A DNA stretch of 64,000 nucleotides from Mesorhizobium sp. WSM3860 (GCF_002294995.1 NZ_NSGF01000010.1:124001-188000), one strand, 5' to 3'. Numbered from the stretch's first letter, positions 38,817 through 49,253 are shown. Notes: generated by a model not told the origin, from the letters alone. A program made the numbers and translations.

Positions 38817-41552
38817 TTATTCGGCCTCTAACCTCGCCGCTCTTGTCAGCAGGCGCTGATAGAAAAGTCCGATACCGATAAGCACGGCGCCCAGACCGAT
38901 GAAGGAGAGCGCGCGCAGCACGCCTTCCAGCTCCGACATGTCGAAGAGGAAGACCTTCAGCACGGCGACCGCGATGAGCACGGCCGAGGCAATGCGCAGC
39001 ACCTGCGACCTCAGCCCGACGCCGGCGGTCAGCAGCGCCACGCCGATGACCAGCCAGAGCGCCGAATAGGTGTAGGTCTCGAGCTGGCCGAGGCCGCTCC
39101 ACAGGCCGATGAACTCGCCCTTGAACAGGCGCCGCACCGACAGCGTGGCGTAGGCGAAGCCGAGCAGCGCTCCGCCCAGTGCCAGCATCGCGGCATACCA
39201 TCTCGGGCGCCTGTCGCGGACATAAAGCGCCAATGCTCCTGCTGCGACCGCCGGCAGCAAATAGGCGAGGAACAACAGGTTGAAAAACGGGATGGCGCCG
39301 GTCGATTCATCCGTCAGCAGCGGGTTCAGCACCACGAAATGCCGGATGACGATGAAGGCGACCGAGAGCACCCCGGCGGCCATCGAGCCATAGCGCAGCA
39401 CCGAGCTCGGCGAGCGCATGTCGATGGCGACAAGGATGGCGCCGGCGCCGAGCGCGATCAGCGTGTAGATCGCCTGTTCGGCAAGCGTGACGGGGCCGGC
39501 GTCAATGACGCCGCCATGCATGGCATGGCGCACCAGCATCGCAATGGCGAGCAGGCCGAACAGTGCCGAGGCCGCTTCCATGACAAGACGCGGCCGTCCG
39601 TCGGTGGTGCGCGCGAGTTGCCAGGCAGCGAAGCCGAAGGCGAGCGCAGGCACGCCATAGCCCGGCAAGAGCCAGTTGAAGACCGGGGTCCTCGACAGTG
39701 CCGCTGCACCGACGATGGTCGGATCGAAGGCTACGCGACCGAGCACGGCGACCGCCAGGCCGACCGCGATCCAGCCCAGCACCGGGAAGCTGCGCCAGCG
39801 TGTCGCGAGCGCCGGCACGACGGCGGCGGCGGCGAGCAGCACCGTCGTCCAGCCGGAGCCGAAGGCCATGTGCAGCATCAGCGAGCCTGCGACGCCGGCG
39901 CCGCCGAGCGCGAAGGAGACGGCGGGGCCGCCGCGGAGCGGTGGTTCCTCCGCACGCGCGATCCACTCGCCGCCGGCGGCAAAGACGAGCACCAGAAGCA
40001 GTGCCGGCAGCGCGTAGCCAAAATCGCGGTCGATGTCGCCGAAGGTGACCCAAAGCGCGGTGAGCACGACCAGCGGCACAATGACACCCCATGCCGCCCA
40101 TGACGCGGCGCGGATGGGCGCAGCAGCTGCAAAGCGGCGCGCGGCCCAGAACCCGGCTCCGATGAAAACAAGGGCAAGCGCGATGCCGAGGCGGAAGGTC
40201 AGCGTGTCGGATGCCGCCAGCGGCTCGGCGCCCAGGCCGACATCCAGCGCATCGGCGCCGATGGTGGCGGGCGGGATGATGCCGAGATAGATCAGCGCCG
40301 TCGCCAGGCCGGCGGCGAAGAGGAGCGGCAAGGCGCGCGGCCGGTAGAGCGCCACTGACAGCAGCGCGGCAAGCAGCGCCGCGCCGTGCAAGGCATCGCC
40401 CGCCTCGACAAACACCGGATCGATCGACAGCCCGAGCGCGGTCAGCGCAACGAAGAAGCCGGGCGCGATCGATGGCCAGTCGAAGCCGGGCTCCGCGTCG
40501 TCGCGGCCAGTAATCAAGAAATGGGCTAGCCAGACGAAGGCGAGCACGGCAAGCGAGGCCAGGCTGATGAACAGCACCGTCGAGAGATTCACCTCCGGTG
40601 CATTGATCATGTAGGCGATGGTCCAGATGCCGGTGCCGGCGAAGGCTGCCGCGACAAGCGCCTTCCAATCGCGGATGCGGGCGATGGCCGCCGTGGCGGC
40701 AAGCACGATCGCCAGGTAGACGAACAGCGCCCAGGGGTTCGGCGCCTCCGAGGCGACGAGCGCCGGCGTGACCATGGCGCCGACAAGGCCGATGCCGGCC
40801 AGCGCCAGGCCGTGAACCAGCGAGACGGCAATGGTGGCGACGCCGATCGCGCCGAGCAGCGTGAAGGCGGGCGCCGGACCAATGAAGCCGTAGATGCCAT
40901 GGGCTGCATAGACGGTGCCGAACAGGATGAAGGCGCCGGCGCCCGTCAGAATCGCCGGGATATAGGCGCCGGCGGCGCCCTGCACCGGCACCCTGAAGCC
41001 GGTGCGGCGGATGAACTCGGCGCCGGCAAGCAGCACAAGGCCGAGAACGCCGGCCATGGTGAGGCGCACGCCGGGACCGAAAATGCCGGCCTCGATCGTA
41101 TAGCGGATCAGGAACAGGCCACCCAGCGCCAGCGCGATGCCGCCGACCCAGACCGCCCAGCGCGTGCCGAGCGCCGTCTCGACATCGCGGGCGGCCATTG
41201 CAGGCACTGCCGCTTCGGCCGGCGCGGCAGGTTGCGTCAGTCGTCCCTCTCCGGCGGGTTCGGACGGAGCCCCCTCGCCCGCTTGGGCTGGCGCTTCGGG
41301 GGTCGCGGCGGCGGCCTGCGGGATTGTTTCACCTGCCGGCGGCGAGCCCCCTGCGGCAATCACGGCGGGAACTCCGCTTGACGCAGCTTCCGCGGCCTCG
41401 CCAGTCCTTGGCGCGGCCTGCGGGGCAGCCGAAAGCACCAGGCTGCGCAGCGCGCCAAGCTCGCGCTCGATCAGGCCGATGCGGGTCTGCTGGCGTGAAA
41501 TGATGACGAATAAAGCGATGACGGCGGCAATGGCGATCAGGCCGAAAAACAT
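38817..41552 (-). CDS. DUF2339 polytopic membrane protein
   Basis: 911 residues: one N-terminal transmembrane helix (LIAIAAVIALFVIISRQQ), a short coiled region (TRIGLIERELGALRSL), an Ala/Pro/Glu-rich linker (~40-125), then more than 20 hydrophobic segments from ~130 on. This matches the DUF2339 family, whose function is unknown. It appears monocistronic, and the stop lies close to the VapC remnant. Confidence 0.88.
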   Translation of the reverse strand: MFFGLIAIAAVIALFVIISRQQTRIGLIERELGALRSLVLSAAPQAAPRTGEAAEAASSGVPAVIAAGGSPPAGETIPQAAAATPEAPAQAGEGAPSEPAGEGRLTQPAAPAEAAVPAMAARDVETALGTRWAVWVGGIALALGGLFLIRYTIEAGIFGPGVRLTMAGVLGLVLLAGAEFIRRTGFRVPVQGAAGAYIPAILTGAGAFILFGTVYAAHGIYGFIGPAPAFTLLGAIGVATIAVSLVHGLALAGIGLVGAMVTPALVASEAPNPWALFVYLAIVLAATAAIARIRDWKALVAAAFAGTGIWTIAYMINAPEVNLSTVLFISLASLAVLAFVWLAHFLITGRDDAEPGFDWPSIAPGFFVALTALGLSIDPVFVEAGDALHGAALLAALLSVALYRPRALPLLFAAGLATALIYLGIIPPATIGADALDVGLGAEPLAASDTLTFRLGIALALVFIGAGFWAARRFAAAAPIRAASWAAWGVIVPLVVLTALWVTFGDIDRDFGYALPALLLVLVFAAGGEWIARAEEPPLRGGPAVSFALGGAGVAGSLMLHMAFGSGWTTVLLAAAAVVPALATRWRSFPVLGWIAVGLAVAVLGRVAFDPTIVGAAALSRTPVFNWLLPGYGVPALAFGFAAWQLARTTDGRPRLVMEAASALFGLLAIAMLVRHAMHGGVIDAGPVTLAEQAIYTLIALGAGAILVAIDMRSPSSVLRYGSMAAGVLSVAFIVIRHFVVLNPLLTDESTGAIPFFNLLFLAYLLPAVAAGALALYVRDRRPRWYAAMLALGGALLGFAYATLSVRRLFKGEFIGLWSGLGQLETYTYSALWLVIGVALLTAGVGLRSQVLRIASAVLIAVAVLKVFLFDMSELEGVLRALSFIGLGAVLIGIGLFYQRLLTRAARLEAE

Positions 41553-41791
41553 GGCGGTTTCCCCTCAAAACCGTGCCAGTCGTGGCCGACAAATGCGGCA
41601 ATGAGGCGGCTACCCAATCAGCGCCTTGCCGGCCTGCAAGATCGAGCATGTTTCGGCGCCGATTGCCAGCGACCGCCGGCTTTATCCAACGGCGATACGT
41701 CGAAACGGGTGAGGCTTGGGCCGCAAATTGCCTGCCGCTGGCCCAGAAATACTCGTGCTATTCTCCGAAACAATTACCAAGAGGATGATCG

Positions 41792-42256
41792 ATGCCGCAG
41801 CGAAGCGCAGGCCTGCTGATCTTCAGGCAAACCGCCGGTGTGTTCGAGTTCCTGCTGGTCCATCCCGGCGGACCCTTCTGGGCAAGGAAAGATGAAGGGG
41901 CCTGGTCTATCCCGAAGGGGCTCATCGACGATGGCGAGGATGATCTCGTGGCCGCTCGGCGCGAGGCCGAGGAGGAGCTAGGCGTCGCGATCGACGGCGA
42001 TTTCCAGCCAGTCGGCAGCTACAAGCAGCCGGGCGGTAAAATCGTGATCGCCTGGAGCGTCGAAGCCGACATCGATGTGGATGCCGTCAGGAGCAACATG
42101 TTCACAATGGAGTGGCCGCCAAGATCGGGCGCCATGAAGGAATTTCCCGAAGTGGACAAAGCCGGCTGGTTCTCACTCCCAGAGGCAGGTCTCAAGATCC
42201 TGAAAGGCCAGCGTTCCATCCTCGACGATTTTCTGGAACGACGGAGAGCCGATTAG
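41792..42256 (+). CDS. NUDIX hydrolase with MutT/bis(5'-nucleosyl)-tetraphosphatase-like features
   Basis: 154 residues. The Nudix box is complete (GLIDDGEDDLVAARREAEEELGV), and the flanks FLLVHPGGPFWARKDEGAWSIPKG resemble phosphohistidine/Ap4A-type NUDIX proteins. AAGAGGA precedes the ATG. The stop is 9 bp from the convergent recO stop. Confidence 0.92.
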   Translation: MPQRSAGLLIFRQTAGVFEFLLVHPGGPFWARKDEGAWSIPKGLIDDGEDDLVAARREAEEELGVAIDGDFQPVGSYKQPGGKIVIAWSVEADIDVDAVRSNMFTMEWPPRSGAMKEFPEVDKAGWFSLPEAGLKILKGQRSILDDFLERRRAD

Positions 42257-42265
42257 ATCCTCGCC

Positions 42266-43018
42266 CTATTCGCCGGCAATCACCTTCACCGCCGCCTGGT
42301 GCCGGCGCAGAGCCGCGAGGAAGCCGGCGCGTGCGTCGGGCGGCTCGATGCCGCGCGGCTCATAGACATGGCGGGTGAAGAAGAAGCCGGTCAGCCGGAA
42401 GGCGTTCTCCAGCGCCGCGGCATCGGCGCGTACGCCGGAGCCGCGCTGCAGGAAGGCGGGGAGCGCCAGCATCTTGTCGTGCCAAGCCGCGCCCGCGGCG
42501 CGCGAGACGGCGCGCCCGGATCTCGGCGAGACATAGGCGAGATCCTGCCGCGATCCGGTCGCCGCGCACTGGCTGAGGTCGAGGCCGAAGCCGAGCTCAT
42601 CCAGGATCAGCAATTCGAAGCGCGCCACCAGCTCGCCCGCGGCATCGGCATCGCCCAGATGGGAGATCATCACCGCTAGAGCCTCGTAGAGGCCGCCATG
42701 GGCATCGCGTTCGGGCAGAAGCCTGAGATGCGCGGCCATGGTCTGCAGGCCGTAGACGGCGACTGCGCTGTCCATCAGCCGGGCGGCGTTCATCTCGATC
42801 GCCTCGGCCTGGAAGATGCCGAGATGCTCGTCGAGACGTGCCCGCCACAAAAGATCGACGCGATTGCCGGGCTGCAGCACCGGCTGCTGCTTGCGCGAGC
42901 GGCCGCCCCGCACCAGGCCGAGATGCCGGCCATGGGCGCGCGTCATCACCTCGAGGATGGCGCTGGTTTCGCCATGCTTGCGGGTGCCGAGAATGATTCC
43001 CTCGTCGCGCCATTCCAT
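42266..43018 (-). CDS. recO: DNA repair protein RecO
   Basis: 250 residues. It starts [20 protein letters not shown], the RecO OB-fold signature. The middle includes [16 protein letters not shown] and the C-terminal helical domain [22 protein letters not shown]. It acts with RecF/RecR to load RecA. In rhizobia recO usually follows era; here two other genes lie between. Confidence 0.94.
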   Translation of the reverse strand: MEWRDEGIILGTRKHGETSAILEVMTRAHGRHLGLVRGGRSRKQQPVLQPGNRVDLLWRARLDEHLGIFQAEAIEMNAARLMDSAVAVYGLQTMAAHLRLLPERDAHGGLYEALAVMISHLGDADAAGELVARFELLILDELGFGLDLSQCAATGSRQDLAYVSPRSGRAVSRAAGAAWHDKMLALPAFLQRGSGVRADAAALENAFRLTGFFFTRHVYEPRGIEPPDARAGFLAALRRHQAAVKVIAGE

Positions 43019-43301
43019 GGGTCGAGCTTTCCACCTGTTGGGCGGCGAAATCAAGATTGCCGCCCCTGACTCAAAATCTGTCCTGACAGGGAAGGCCGGC
43101 AACATCTGCTGCTGCCGCCGCGGCGGCAATATCGGAAAATTCTCAGAAAGCGGTCGGGATTTTTCGGCCGAGCCGGCGCCAAATACAGGCGCGACCGGGT
43201 GGCCGGCGCAGACCGCCGAGCGGTTCGGCTGGCCTTTTGCCGAAGCGTCGACCTCTCGGGCAGGCGACCTCTCGCAACAATGGCCCGATGAGAGGATCGA
43301 T

Positions 43302-44096
43302 ATGAACTCCTTCCTGGGCGTGGTGCGCAGGCACCAGCTGACCATCTTCTTTTCGCTGGCGCTCGGCCTGACATGGTTGGCGTTCATTCCCTTCTATCTG
43401 TCGCATGGCGAGAGCATTCCCTGGTTCACCTTCGGACCGGCAGTCTCCGGCTTCATCGTCGCGGCACTCGCCGGCGGCTGGGGCGCGGTGAAGACCATCC
43501 TCGCCTCGATAGTGAAATGGCGCGTTAGCCCGATCTGGTATCTGGTGGCGGTCGGCCTGCCGTTCGGGATGCAGCTCGCCTCGATCCTGATCAATCCGTT
43601 GCTCGGTTCGGCGGAGCCGTCCTGGGGGAACATCCCGGCCTTCTCCGAGGTGGCGCCTATGATCGCGCTCTATGCCGTATTCAGCGGTCCGCTGGGCGAG
43701 GAACCCGGCTGGCGCGGCTTTGCGACCCCGTATCTTCTTGGCGGCCGTCCGGCGCTCGCCGGCAGCCTGATCCTCGGCGTGATATGGGCAATCTGGCACT
43801 TGCCGCTCGGCCTGATCGGCGATCTCAGCCTCTACGGCACGATCAACGTCGTGCTGGCCGGGATCGTCTTCACCTGGCTTTACCAGAACACGGGCAGCGT
43901 ATTGCTCCCCATCCTGATGCATGTCTCACACCAGAACAGCGTGCGCTTCCTCGCCAAGGCGTTCGTTGACGGCGACTACATCCAGCAGCAATGGATCGCG
44001 GTTGCGATCTGGGCGGTCATCGCGGTCGCGATCGTTGCCTATTACGGCACGGAAAGCTTTGTACAACGGCCTGCGAGGCGACTTGCCACTGCATGA
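43302..44096 (+). CDS. CPBP-family intramembrane metalloprotease
   Basis: 264 residues with about seven transmembrane helices. The CPBP motifs are present: [14 protein letters not shown] (EExxxR), AIWHLPL (H) and LMHVSHQN (HxxxN type). The family includes Rce1-like CAAX proteases and bacterial immunity proteins. AGAGG precedes the ATG. It is divergent from recO, and the stop is 34 bp before the phosphotransferase stop on the opposite strand. Role unknown. Confidence 0.88.
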   Translation: MNSFLGVVRRHQLTIFFSLALGLTWLAFIPFYLSHGESIPWFTFGPAVSGFIVAALAGGWGAVKTILASIVKWRVSPIWYLVAVGLPFGMQLASILINPLLGSAEPSWGNIPAFSEVAPMIALYAVFSGPLGEEPGWRGFATPYLLGGRPALAGSLILGVIWAIWHLPLGLIGDLSLYGTINVVLAGIVFTWLYQNTGSVLLPILMHVSHQNSVRFLAKAFVDGDYIQQQWIAVAIWAVIAVAIVAYYGTESFVQRPARRLATA

Positions 44097-44130
44097 ATAC
44101 TCGACCGGTGACGGCGCCTGCTCGACGCCG

Positions 44131-45021
44131 TCACGCCTTGCGATCATCGGCGAGCACTTCGTCGATCACCCGGCGCTGCCTCCCGAACTCGGCCTGGTTG
44201 GCGTCGTGACCGGCTACCGTGATCAGCGCCTTCCACAGCGTCCAGCCGCGGCCGCGCGTCCAGGTGGCGTCATCCACGGCGATCCGGGCGCGGAATGCCT
44301 GGCGGCTCTCGCCTTCGAACAGCGTCCAGGCTATCGCCAGATCGCAGGAAGGGTCGCCGACGCCCGACGTGCCGAAGTCGATGACAGCGCTCAGACGACC
44401 GTCCTCGACCAGCAGGTTGCCTGAGGCGACATCGCCGTGGAACCAGACGGGCGAGCCGTGCCAGCCGGCAGCAAGCGCCGCCTCCCAGACGGCAGTGGCG
44501 GCTTGCGTATCGATCCGGCCTTCGAGCGCAGCGATGGCCTGTCTCGCCTCGCCGTCATAGACGGCCAGCGGGCCGCCGCGATAAAAATCGTGTTGGCCAG
44601 GTGCCGGCCCGGCGGTCGGATCGATCCGTTTCAGGGCTACGAGGAACTCAGCCACCGAGACCGCGAACCCGCGAAGGTCGGCGATGCGCCCGGTTTTCGC
44701 CGTCTCGCCTTCGATCCAGCGGTAGATGGACCAGTGCCAGGGATAGCTCGCCGCGGGCTCGCCCATGGCGAGCGGCTCGGGAATCGGCAGCGGCAGAAGC
44801 GGCGCGAGCTTGGGCAGCCAGCGATGCTCCTTCTCGACCTGCAGCGCATAGGGAGCAGCACTTGGCAGCCTGACCGTCATCGCGTCGCCGAGATGGAAGG
44901 TACGGTTGTCCCAGCCGCCGAAGGCGACCGGCTTCACAGGCAGATGCCGCCATTCGGGAAACTGCGCGTCGACCAGCCGGCGCACGAGATCGGTGTCGAT
45001 ATCTATCTTCGGGGTGTGCAT
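44131..45021 (-). CDS. Aminoglycoside-phosphotransferase-family kinase
   Basis: 296 residues. APH-fold motifs: WFHGDVASGNLLVEDG (catalytic Asp and Asn) and VIDFGTSGVGDPSCDLAIAW (metal Asp). Small-molecule kinase; the substrate is unknown and it need not be a resistance gene. I start at ATG 45021 (MHTPKIDID) because the upstream 12 codons to 45057 lie inside a repeated palindromic element. It is placed 40 bp after era, in the position where recO is normally found. Confidence 0.85.
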   Translation of the reverse strand: MHTPKIDIDTDLVRRLVDAQFPEWRHLPVKPVAFGGWDNRTFHLGDAMTVRLPSAAPYALQVEKEHRWLPKLAPLLPLPIPEPLAMGEPAASYPWHWSIYRWIEGETAKTGRIADLRGFAVSVAEFLVALKRIDPTAGPAPGQHDFYRGGPLAVYDGEARQAIAALEGRIDTQAATAVWEAALAAGWHGSPVWFHGDVASGNLLVEDGRLSAVIDFGTSGVGDPSCDLAIAWTLFEGESRQAFRARIAVDDATWTRGRGWTLWKALITVAGHDANQAEFGRQRRVIDEVLADDRKA

Positions 45022-45064
45022 GTCGTTATCCCAAACCGCGTCGCTTTTGGGCGACATGGATCAG
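45018..45064. repeat. Short palindromic element, copy 1
   Basis: GCATGTCG, a CCCAAA/TTTGGG pair and CGACATG form an inverted repeat around a short centre. The same element is at 56335-56384. It overlaps the era stop codon and the 5' end of the phosphotransferase frame. Confidence 0.75.
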
Positions 45065-45981
45065 TTGGGAAACTCCAGTCCCATTTCGCGATAACGCTCG
45101 GGATCGTCGCCCCAGTTCTCGCGCACCTTGACGAACAGGAAGAGATGCACCTTCTGCTCGAGGATGTCGGCGATCTCGGCGCGCGCGGCCTGGCCGATGG
45201 CGCGGATCGTCTCGCCTTTGTGACCGAGCACGATCTTCTTCTGGCTCTCGCGCTCGACGTAGATGACCTGTTCGATGCGCACCGAGCCGTCCTTCTTCTC
45301 CTCCCACTTCTCGGTCTCGATATGCGAGGAATAGGGAAGCTCCTGATGGAGCCTGAGATAGAGCTTTTCGCGTGTGATCTCGGCCGCGAGCTGGCGCATC
45401 GGCAGGTCGGAAATCTGGTCTTCCGGATAGTACCAGGGGCCGGCTGGAAGCGTCTCCGCAAGATAGTCCAGCAGGTCCTTGCAGCCGGAGCCAGTGAGCG
45501 CCGAGACCATGAAGGTGCGCTTGAACGGCGCCCTTTCGTTCGCTGCCGCGGCCAAAGCAAGAAGCGTCTCCGGCTTGACCCGGTCGACCTTGTTGAGGAC
45601 GAGCAGCATCGGCTGCTTAACGTCCGTGAGCCGGTCGAGAATGGCGTCGGCATCGCCCTTGATGCCGCGTTCGGCATCGATCAGCAGCACCACGACATCG
45701 GCATCCTTGGCGCCACCCCAGGCGGTGGTGACCATGGCCGTGTCCAGCCGCCGCCTCGGCTTGAAGATGCCGGGCGTGTCGACGAAGACGATCTGCGCGT
45801 TGTCATGCGTGGCGATGCCGCGCACGATCGCGCGCGTCGTCTGCACCTTGTGGGTGACGATCGAGACCTTGGCGCCGACGAGTTGGTTGAGCAACGTCGA
45901 CTTGCCGGCATTGGGCGCGCCGATCAGCGCGACGAAGCCGGAGCGCGTGGCAGGCGTTTCGGAAGTTTCGGTGACGGTCAT
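45061..45981 (-). CDS. era: GTPase Era
   Basis: 306 residues. G1 GAPNAGKST (~21-29), G3 DTPG, G4 NKVD, and a C-terminal KH domain (EKLYLRLHQELPY to IVLGHKGETIRAIG) that binds 16S rRNA. It acts in 30S ribosome maturation. ATGA overlap with rnc (45978-45981). Confidence 0.97.
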   Translation of the reverse strand: MTVTETSETPATRSGFVALIGAPNAGKSTLLNQLVGAKVSIVTHKVQTTRAIVRGIATHDNAQIVFVDTPGIFKPRRRLDTAMVTTAWGGAKDADVVVLLIDAERGIKGDADAILDRLTDVKQPMLLVLNKVDRVKPETLLALAAAANERAPFKRTFMVSALTGSGCKDLLDYLAETLPAGPWYYPEDQISDLPMRQLAAEITREKLYLRLHQELPYSSHIETEKWEEKKDGSVRIEQVIYVERESQKKIVLGHKGETIRAIGQAARAEIADILEQKVHLFLFVKVRENWGDDPERYREMGLEFPN

Positions 45982-46694
45982 GCAGCGCTCCATACGCCTT
46001 CGCGCAGCAGCAACGCCGCCGCCGCCGCCTGCTCCGCTTCGCGCTTGGAACGGCCGCTGCCGATCGCCGGCGCGATAGAGCCGACCTTGACGCTCACGGT
46101 GAACAGCGGGTCGTGGTCGGGCCCCTCCCGAGCATCCACCCGGTAGGCCGGCATCGCGCCCGACGCTGCCTGATGCGCCCATTCCTGCAACTCGGTCTTG
46201 GCGTCGCGGCGGGCAGCACCGATCGCCTGCGAGCGCGGCTGCCAGTAGCGGTGGATAAACGCGCGGGCAGTCTCAAGCCCACCATCCAGGTAAAGCACGG
46301 CGATCAGCGACTCCAGCGCGTCGGCGCGCAGATTGGTTCGCTTGCGGCCTTCAAGATTGCGCACGTCGGAGCCGGCGCGGATCAGTTCCGGCAGACCGAT
46401 CTCTTCGGCGATCTCGGAGAGCGCTTCGGCATTGACCAGCGCGTTAAGGCGGAGCGACAGCTCGCCCTCGGCGGCATCGGGGAAAGCGGCCAGCAGCATA
46501 TCGGCCACGACAAGGCCGAGAACGCGGTCGCCCAAAAATTCGAAGCGTTCGTAGTCGACGCCGGCGTGGGTTGAACGCGCGCTGGCATGGGTCAGCGCGC
46601 GCTGCAGCCGCTGGCGGTCGGCGAAGGCGTGGCCGGTGCGCTCGACAAGCGCTTCGGCAAGGGCATCGGCGGTCAAACGCTTGGTCGCCGCCAT
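45978..46694 (-). CDS. rnc: Ribonuclease III
   Basis: 238 residues. The RNase III signature ERFEFLGDRVLGLVVADML is intact, RADALESLIAVLYLDGG is the second acidic motif, and the C-terminal dsRNA-binding domain ends KVGSIAPAIGSGRSKREAEQ. Precursor rRNA processing and dsRNA cleavage. Overlaps era by 4 bp. Confidence 0.97.
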   Translation of the reverse strand: MAATKRLTADALAEALVERTGHAFADRQRLQRALTHASARSTHAGVDYERFEFLGDRVLGLVVADMLLAAFPDAAEGELSLRLNALVNAEALSEIAEEIGLPELIRAGSDVRNLEGRKRTNLRADALESLIAVLYLDGGLETARAFIHRYWQPRSQAIGAARRDAKTELQEWAHQAASGAMPAYRVDAREGPDHDPLFTVSVKVGSIAPAIGSGRSKREAEQAAAAALLLREGVWSAA

Positions 46695-46698
46695 GACC

Positions 46699-47448
46699 TT
46701 AGTGGACGAGATGGAACAAGCGCCCGGCACGCATCAGCGACGGCCACTTCCAGATTTCCAACGGGCTTGCGCCATCGGCGATCGAGAAGAAGATGACGTT
46801 GGCGCGCCCGACGAGGTTCTCGGCCGGCACGAAACCGACGGTGAAGCGGCTGTCGGAGGAATTGTCGCGGTTGTCGCCCATCATGAAATAGTGGCCGGGC
46901 GGCACGTCGAACTCGCGCGTGTTGTCGCCGATCGAATTGGGCGTCAGATCGAGCGTGTCATAGGTGACGCCGTTGGGCAGCGTCTCGCGATAGACGTCGA
47001 CTGGACGGTCGACCTCGGTGATATCGGGATTGTCGATCTGGCCGACCTTTTCGCGCGGCACGGCGGTACCGTTGATGAAGAGCTGGCCGTCCTTGACCTG
47101 GATCTTGTCGCCGGGCAGGCCGACGACGCGCTTGATGTAGTCGACGGACGGATCCGGCGGGAACTTGAACACCACCACGTCACCGCGCTTGGGCTCAGAG
47201 CCCCAGATGCGGCCGGAGAAAATGTTGGGTCCGAAGGGCAGCGAGTAGCGCGAATAGCCATAGGCCCATTTGGTGACGAACAGGTAGTCGCCTTCGAGCA
47301 GCGTCGGCCGCATCGAGCCGGAGGGGATGGAGAAGGGCTGGAACAGCAGCGTGCGGATGACAAGCGCGAGCAGCAGAGCCTGGATAATGACGGAAAAGGT
47401 TTCCCCAAGCCCGCCGGATTTCTTCTGCGATTTTTCAGCCACGCTCAT
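46699..47448 (-). CDS. lepB: Signal peptidase I
   Basis: 249 residues. One N-terminal transmembrane helix (~17-33), SIPSGSMRPTLLEGD with the catalytic Ser, YIKRVVGLPGDKI with the catalytic Lys, and GDNRDNSSDSRFTVGFV. Cleaves Sec signal peptides at the membrane. ATG 47448 is preceded by GAGGAC. The rnc gene follows after 4 bp. Confidence 0.97.
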   Translation of the reverse strand: MSVAEKSQKKSGGLGETFSVIIQALLLALVIRTLLFQPFSIPSGSMRPTLLEGDYLFVTKWAYGYSRYSLPFGPNIFSGRIWGSEPKRGDVVVFKFPPDPSVDYIKRVVGLPGDKIQVKDGQLFINGTAVPREKVGQIDNPDITEVDRPVDVYRETLPNGVTYDTLDLTPNSIGDNTREFDVPPGHYFMMGDNRDNSSDSRFTVGFVPAENLVGRANVIFFSIADGASPLEIWKWPSLMRAGRLFHLVH

Positions 47449-47528
47449 GTCGTCCTCGATTGTGCGTTGGTTGGTATAGAGTCTCGGCGCGCGCTGGGCA
47501 ACGTCATGCCGCTCGTGGTCAGATGGAA

Positions 47529-47942
47529 TCAATGTGGCGCTTGTTCGGCGGGCACTGCCTCGATGATCACAAAGGCTTGAGCAAGCGGAAAATCGTCGGT
47601 GATGGTCAGGTGGATCAGCGCATGGTGGCCCTTGGGCAGGATTTTTTCCAGCCTGGCGGCAGCGCCGCCGGTGAGCGCCATGGTCGGCGCGCCGCTGGGC
47701 AGGTTGACCACGCCCATGTCGCGCCAGAAGACGCCCTCGGCCATGCCGGTGCCAAGCGCCTTGGCGCAGGCCTCCTTGGCGGCGAAGCGCTTGGCGTAGG
47801 AAGCGGCACGGGCCGCGCGCCTCTCCGACTTGGCCTGCTCGACCTCGGTGTAGATACGCTGGATAAAGCGCTGGCCGTGCCGTTCCAGCGACTTCTCGAT
47901 ACGTCTGATGTCAATCAGGTCGCTGCCGATGCCGATGATCAT
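47529..47942 (-). CDS. acpS: Holo-[acyl-carrier-protein] synthase
   Basis: 137 residues. [20 protein letters not shown] and [15 protein letters not shown] are the AcpS signatures (Asp and Glu metal ligands). Transfers phosphopantetheine to ACP. Overlaps the DUF2062 gene by 4 bp; 80 bp separate it from lepB. Confidence 0.96.
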   Translation of the reverse strand: MIIGIGSDLIDIRRIEKSLERHGQRFIQRIYTEVEQAKSERRAARAASYAKRFAAKEACAKALGTGMAEGVFWRDMGVVNLPSGAPTMALTGGAAARLEKILPKGHHALIHLTITDDFPLAQAFVIIEAVPAEQAPH

Positions 47943-48523
47943 TCGGCGGGAACTTCCCGTCCGCCTTGCCGGGCCGTCCTGGCTCGCTCGGCCATTCGCC
48001 GCTGCCGTTGCGCGCGAAAAGCGGTCATGCCCCACCGCGTGACAGCATAGAAGACGAGCCCGAAGACCAAGCCGAGGGGCACCGCGCCGAGAAGCATCGG
48101 CTCCAGGATCGGGCGCCACAGCTTGGCGAAGGAAAGGATGTGCATCATTTCGCCGAGATGCTCCGGCGGCCCGTGCCTGGGCAGATGTTCATGCAGGATG
48201 AGCTTGCCGGTCTCCCAGGACGCGCCCCAGAGCAACGGGAAGGTCAACGGATTGCCGAAGAACACCGCACCGAGGGCTGCCGCCACCAGATTGCCGGCGA
48301 CCACCCAGCAGAGCACGGCGGCGATGATGAAGTGGAAGCCAAGCGGGAAGAAGGAGGCGAAAACGCCCGCCGCAACGCCGGCGGCGACCGAATGGGGCGT
48401 CGCTTTCAGCCGCAGAATGCGCTTGGAGAAATACTGAACGGAGCGCGAGAACGAGCGGCGCGGCCATAGATAAGTACGCACCCGCTCCAGGAGGCCATCA
48501 GGCTCTCGGCGTCGAAAAAGCAC
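47939..48523 (-). CDS. DUF2062 membrane protein
   Basis: 194 residues with three or four transmembrane helices. The pattern [25 protein letters not shown] and [20 protein letters not shown] is typical of DUF2062, and the basic C-terminus is cytoplasmic. Function unknown. First gene of the acpS-lepB-rnc-era block. Confidence 0.93.
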   Translation of the reverse strand: MLFRRREPDGLLERVRTYLWPRRSFSRSVQYFSKRILRLKATPHSVAAGVAAGVFASFFPLGFHFIIAAVLCWVVAGNLVAAALGAVFFGNPLTFPLLWGASWETGKLILHEHLPRHGPPEHLGEMMHILSFAKLWRPILEPMLLGAVPLGLVFGLVFYAVTRWGMTAFRAQRQRRMAERARTARQGGREVPAE

Positions 48524-48797
48524 TCTGTTTCAGTTCCTGGTCCAACACACGCTTCCCTGCCAGCCGGGTCGCGCCAACATATCTTGCGCTTCAACGGCGC
48601 AGGAAGGCAACAAAACTTTGATATAGCGATTGCCAGACCACGGGACAACGAAACGTCGCCGCGATTGGTCTGCCGCAGGCTCTAACAAGAGCGCCATTCT
48701 GGCGAAACTAAGGAAGACCGGGCAAAGCATGCTTGGCCAGTCGCCCTGCGCAACCGCCGCGCCGAGATATTGGGCACGATCAGCCTGGGCCTTTCAG

Positions 48798-49178
48798 CTA
48801 AGTCCGATATTCGCTGACCTCGACCAGATTGTCGTCGGGATCGCGGAAATAGACCGACATCATCCTGCCACGAGCGCCGTTGCGCTCGACTGGCCCGACT
48901 TCGACCGCCACGCCGTTGGCTGCGAGGCTGGCGCGGATGTCGGAAAGAGGCACCGCCGCAATGAGGCAGAAATCGCCGGCACCCGGCGTCGGCGCCTTTG
49001 CCTTCGGCTCGAAAGTACGGTCGACTTCGTGCAGGTTGATCTTCTGCGATCCGAACAGAAGCGCGGTCGGCCGGTTCGGCTCGTCCAGCCGCCGCATGCC
49101 CAGCACGCGCTGATAGAAATCGCAAGTCGCTTCGACAGAGCGGACCGTCAGCACGAAATGATCGATGCCGGCGATCAT
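48798..49178 (-). CDS. VOC-family glyoxalase/bleomycin-resistance-fold protein
   Basis: 126 residues. GIDHFVLTVRSVEATCDFYQRVLGM at the start and MMSVYFRDPDDNLVEVSEY at the end are standard VOC half-sites with metal ligands. Substrate unknown. ATG 49178 is chosen (MIAGIDHF); ATG 49196 would add six residues. It lies 75 bp after pyrE on the same strand. Confidence 0.9.
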   Translation of the reverse strand: MIAGIDHFVLTVRSVEATCDFYQRVLGMRRLDEPNRPTALLFGSQKINLHEVDRTFEPKAKAPTPGAGDFCLIAAVPLSDIRASLAANGVAVEVGPVERNGARGRMMSVYFRDPDDNLVEVSEYRT

Positions 49179-49253
49179 TCGGGCGTCAGCGCGCATTGCT
49201 GGTTAAGGGTTTCAACGGGCACGCTCAAGTGCTTGTTTTCATCCGTTGCGACC

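Noticed and set aside
38734..39201. 155-codon minus-strand frame overlapping the DUF2339 end
   Set aside because: Arg/Ala-rich frame-shifted reading of the DUF2339 gene.
45022..45057. Phosphotransferase start at 45057
   Set aside because: These codons are part of a repeated palindromic element found also at 56335.
44437..46146. 569-codon open frame on the plus strand opposite era and rnc
   Set aside because: It runs antisense through era, rnc and the phosphotransferase gene, all with clear motifs; its composition is the usual high-GC shadow.
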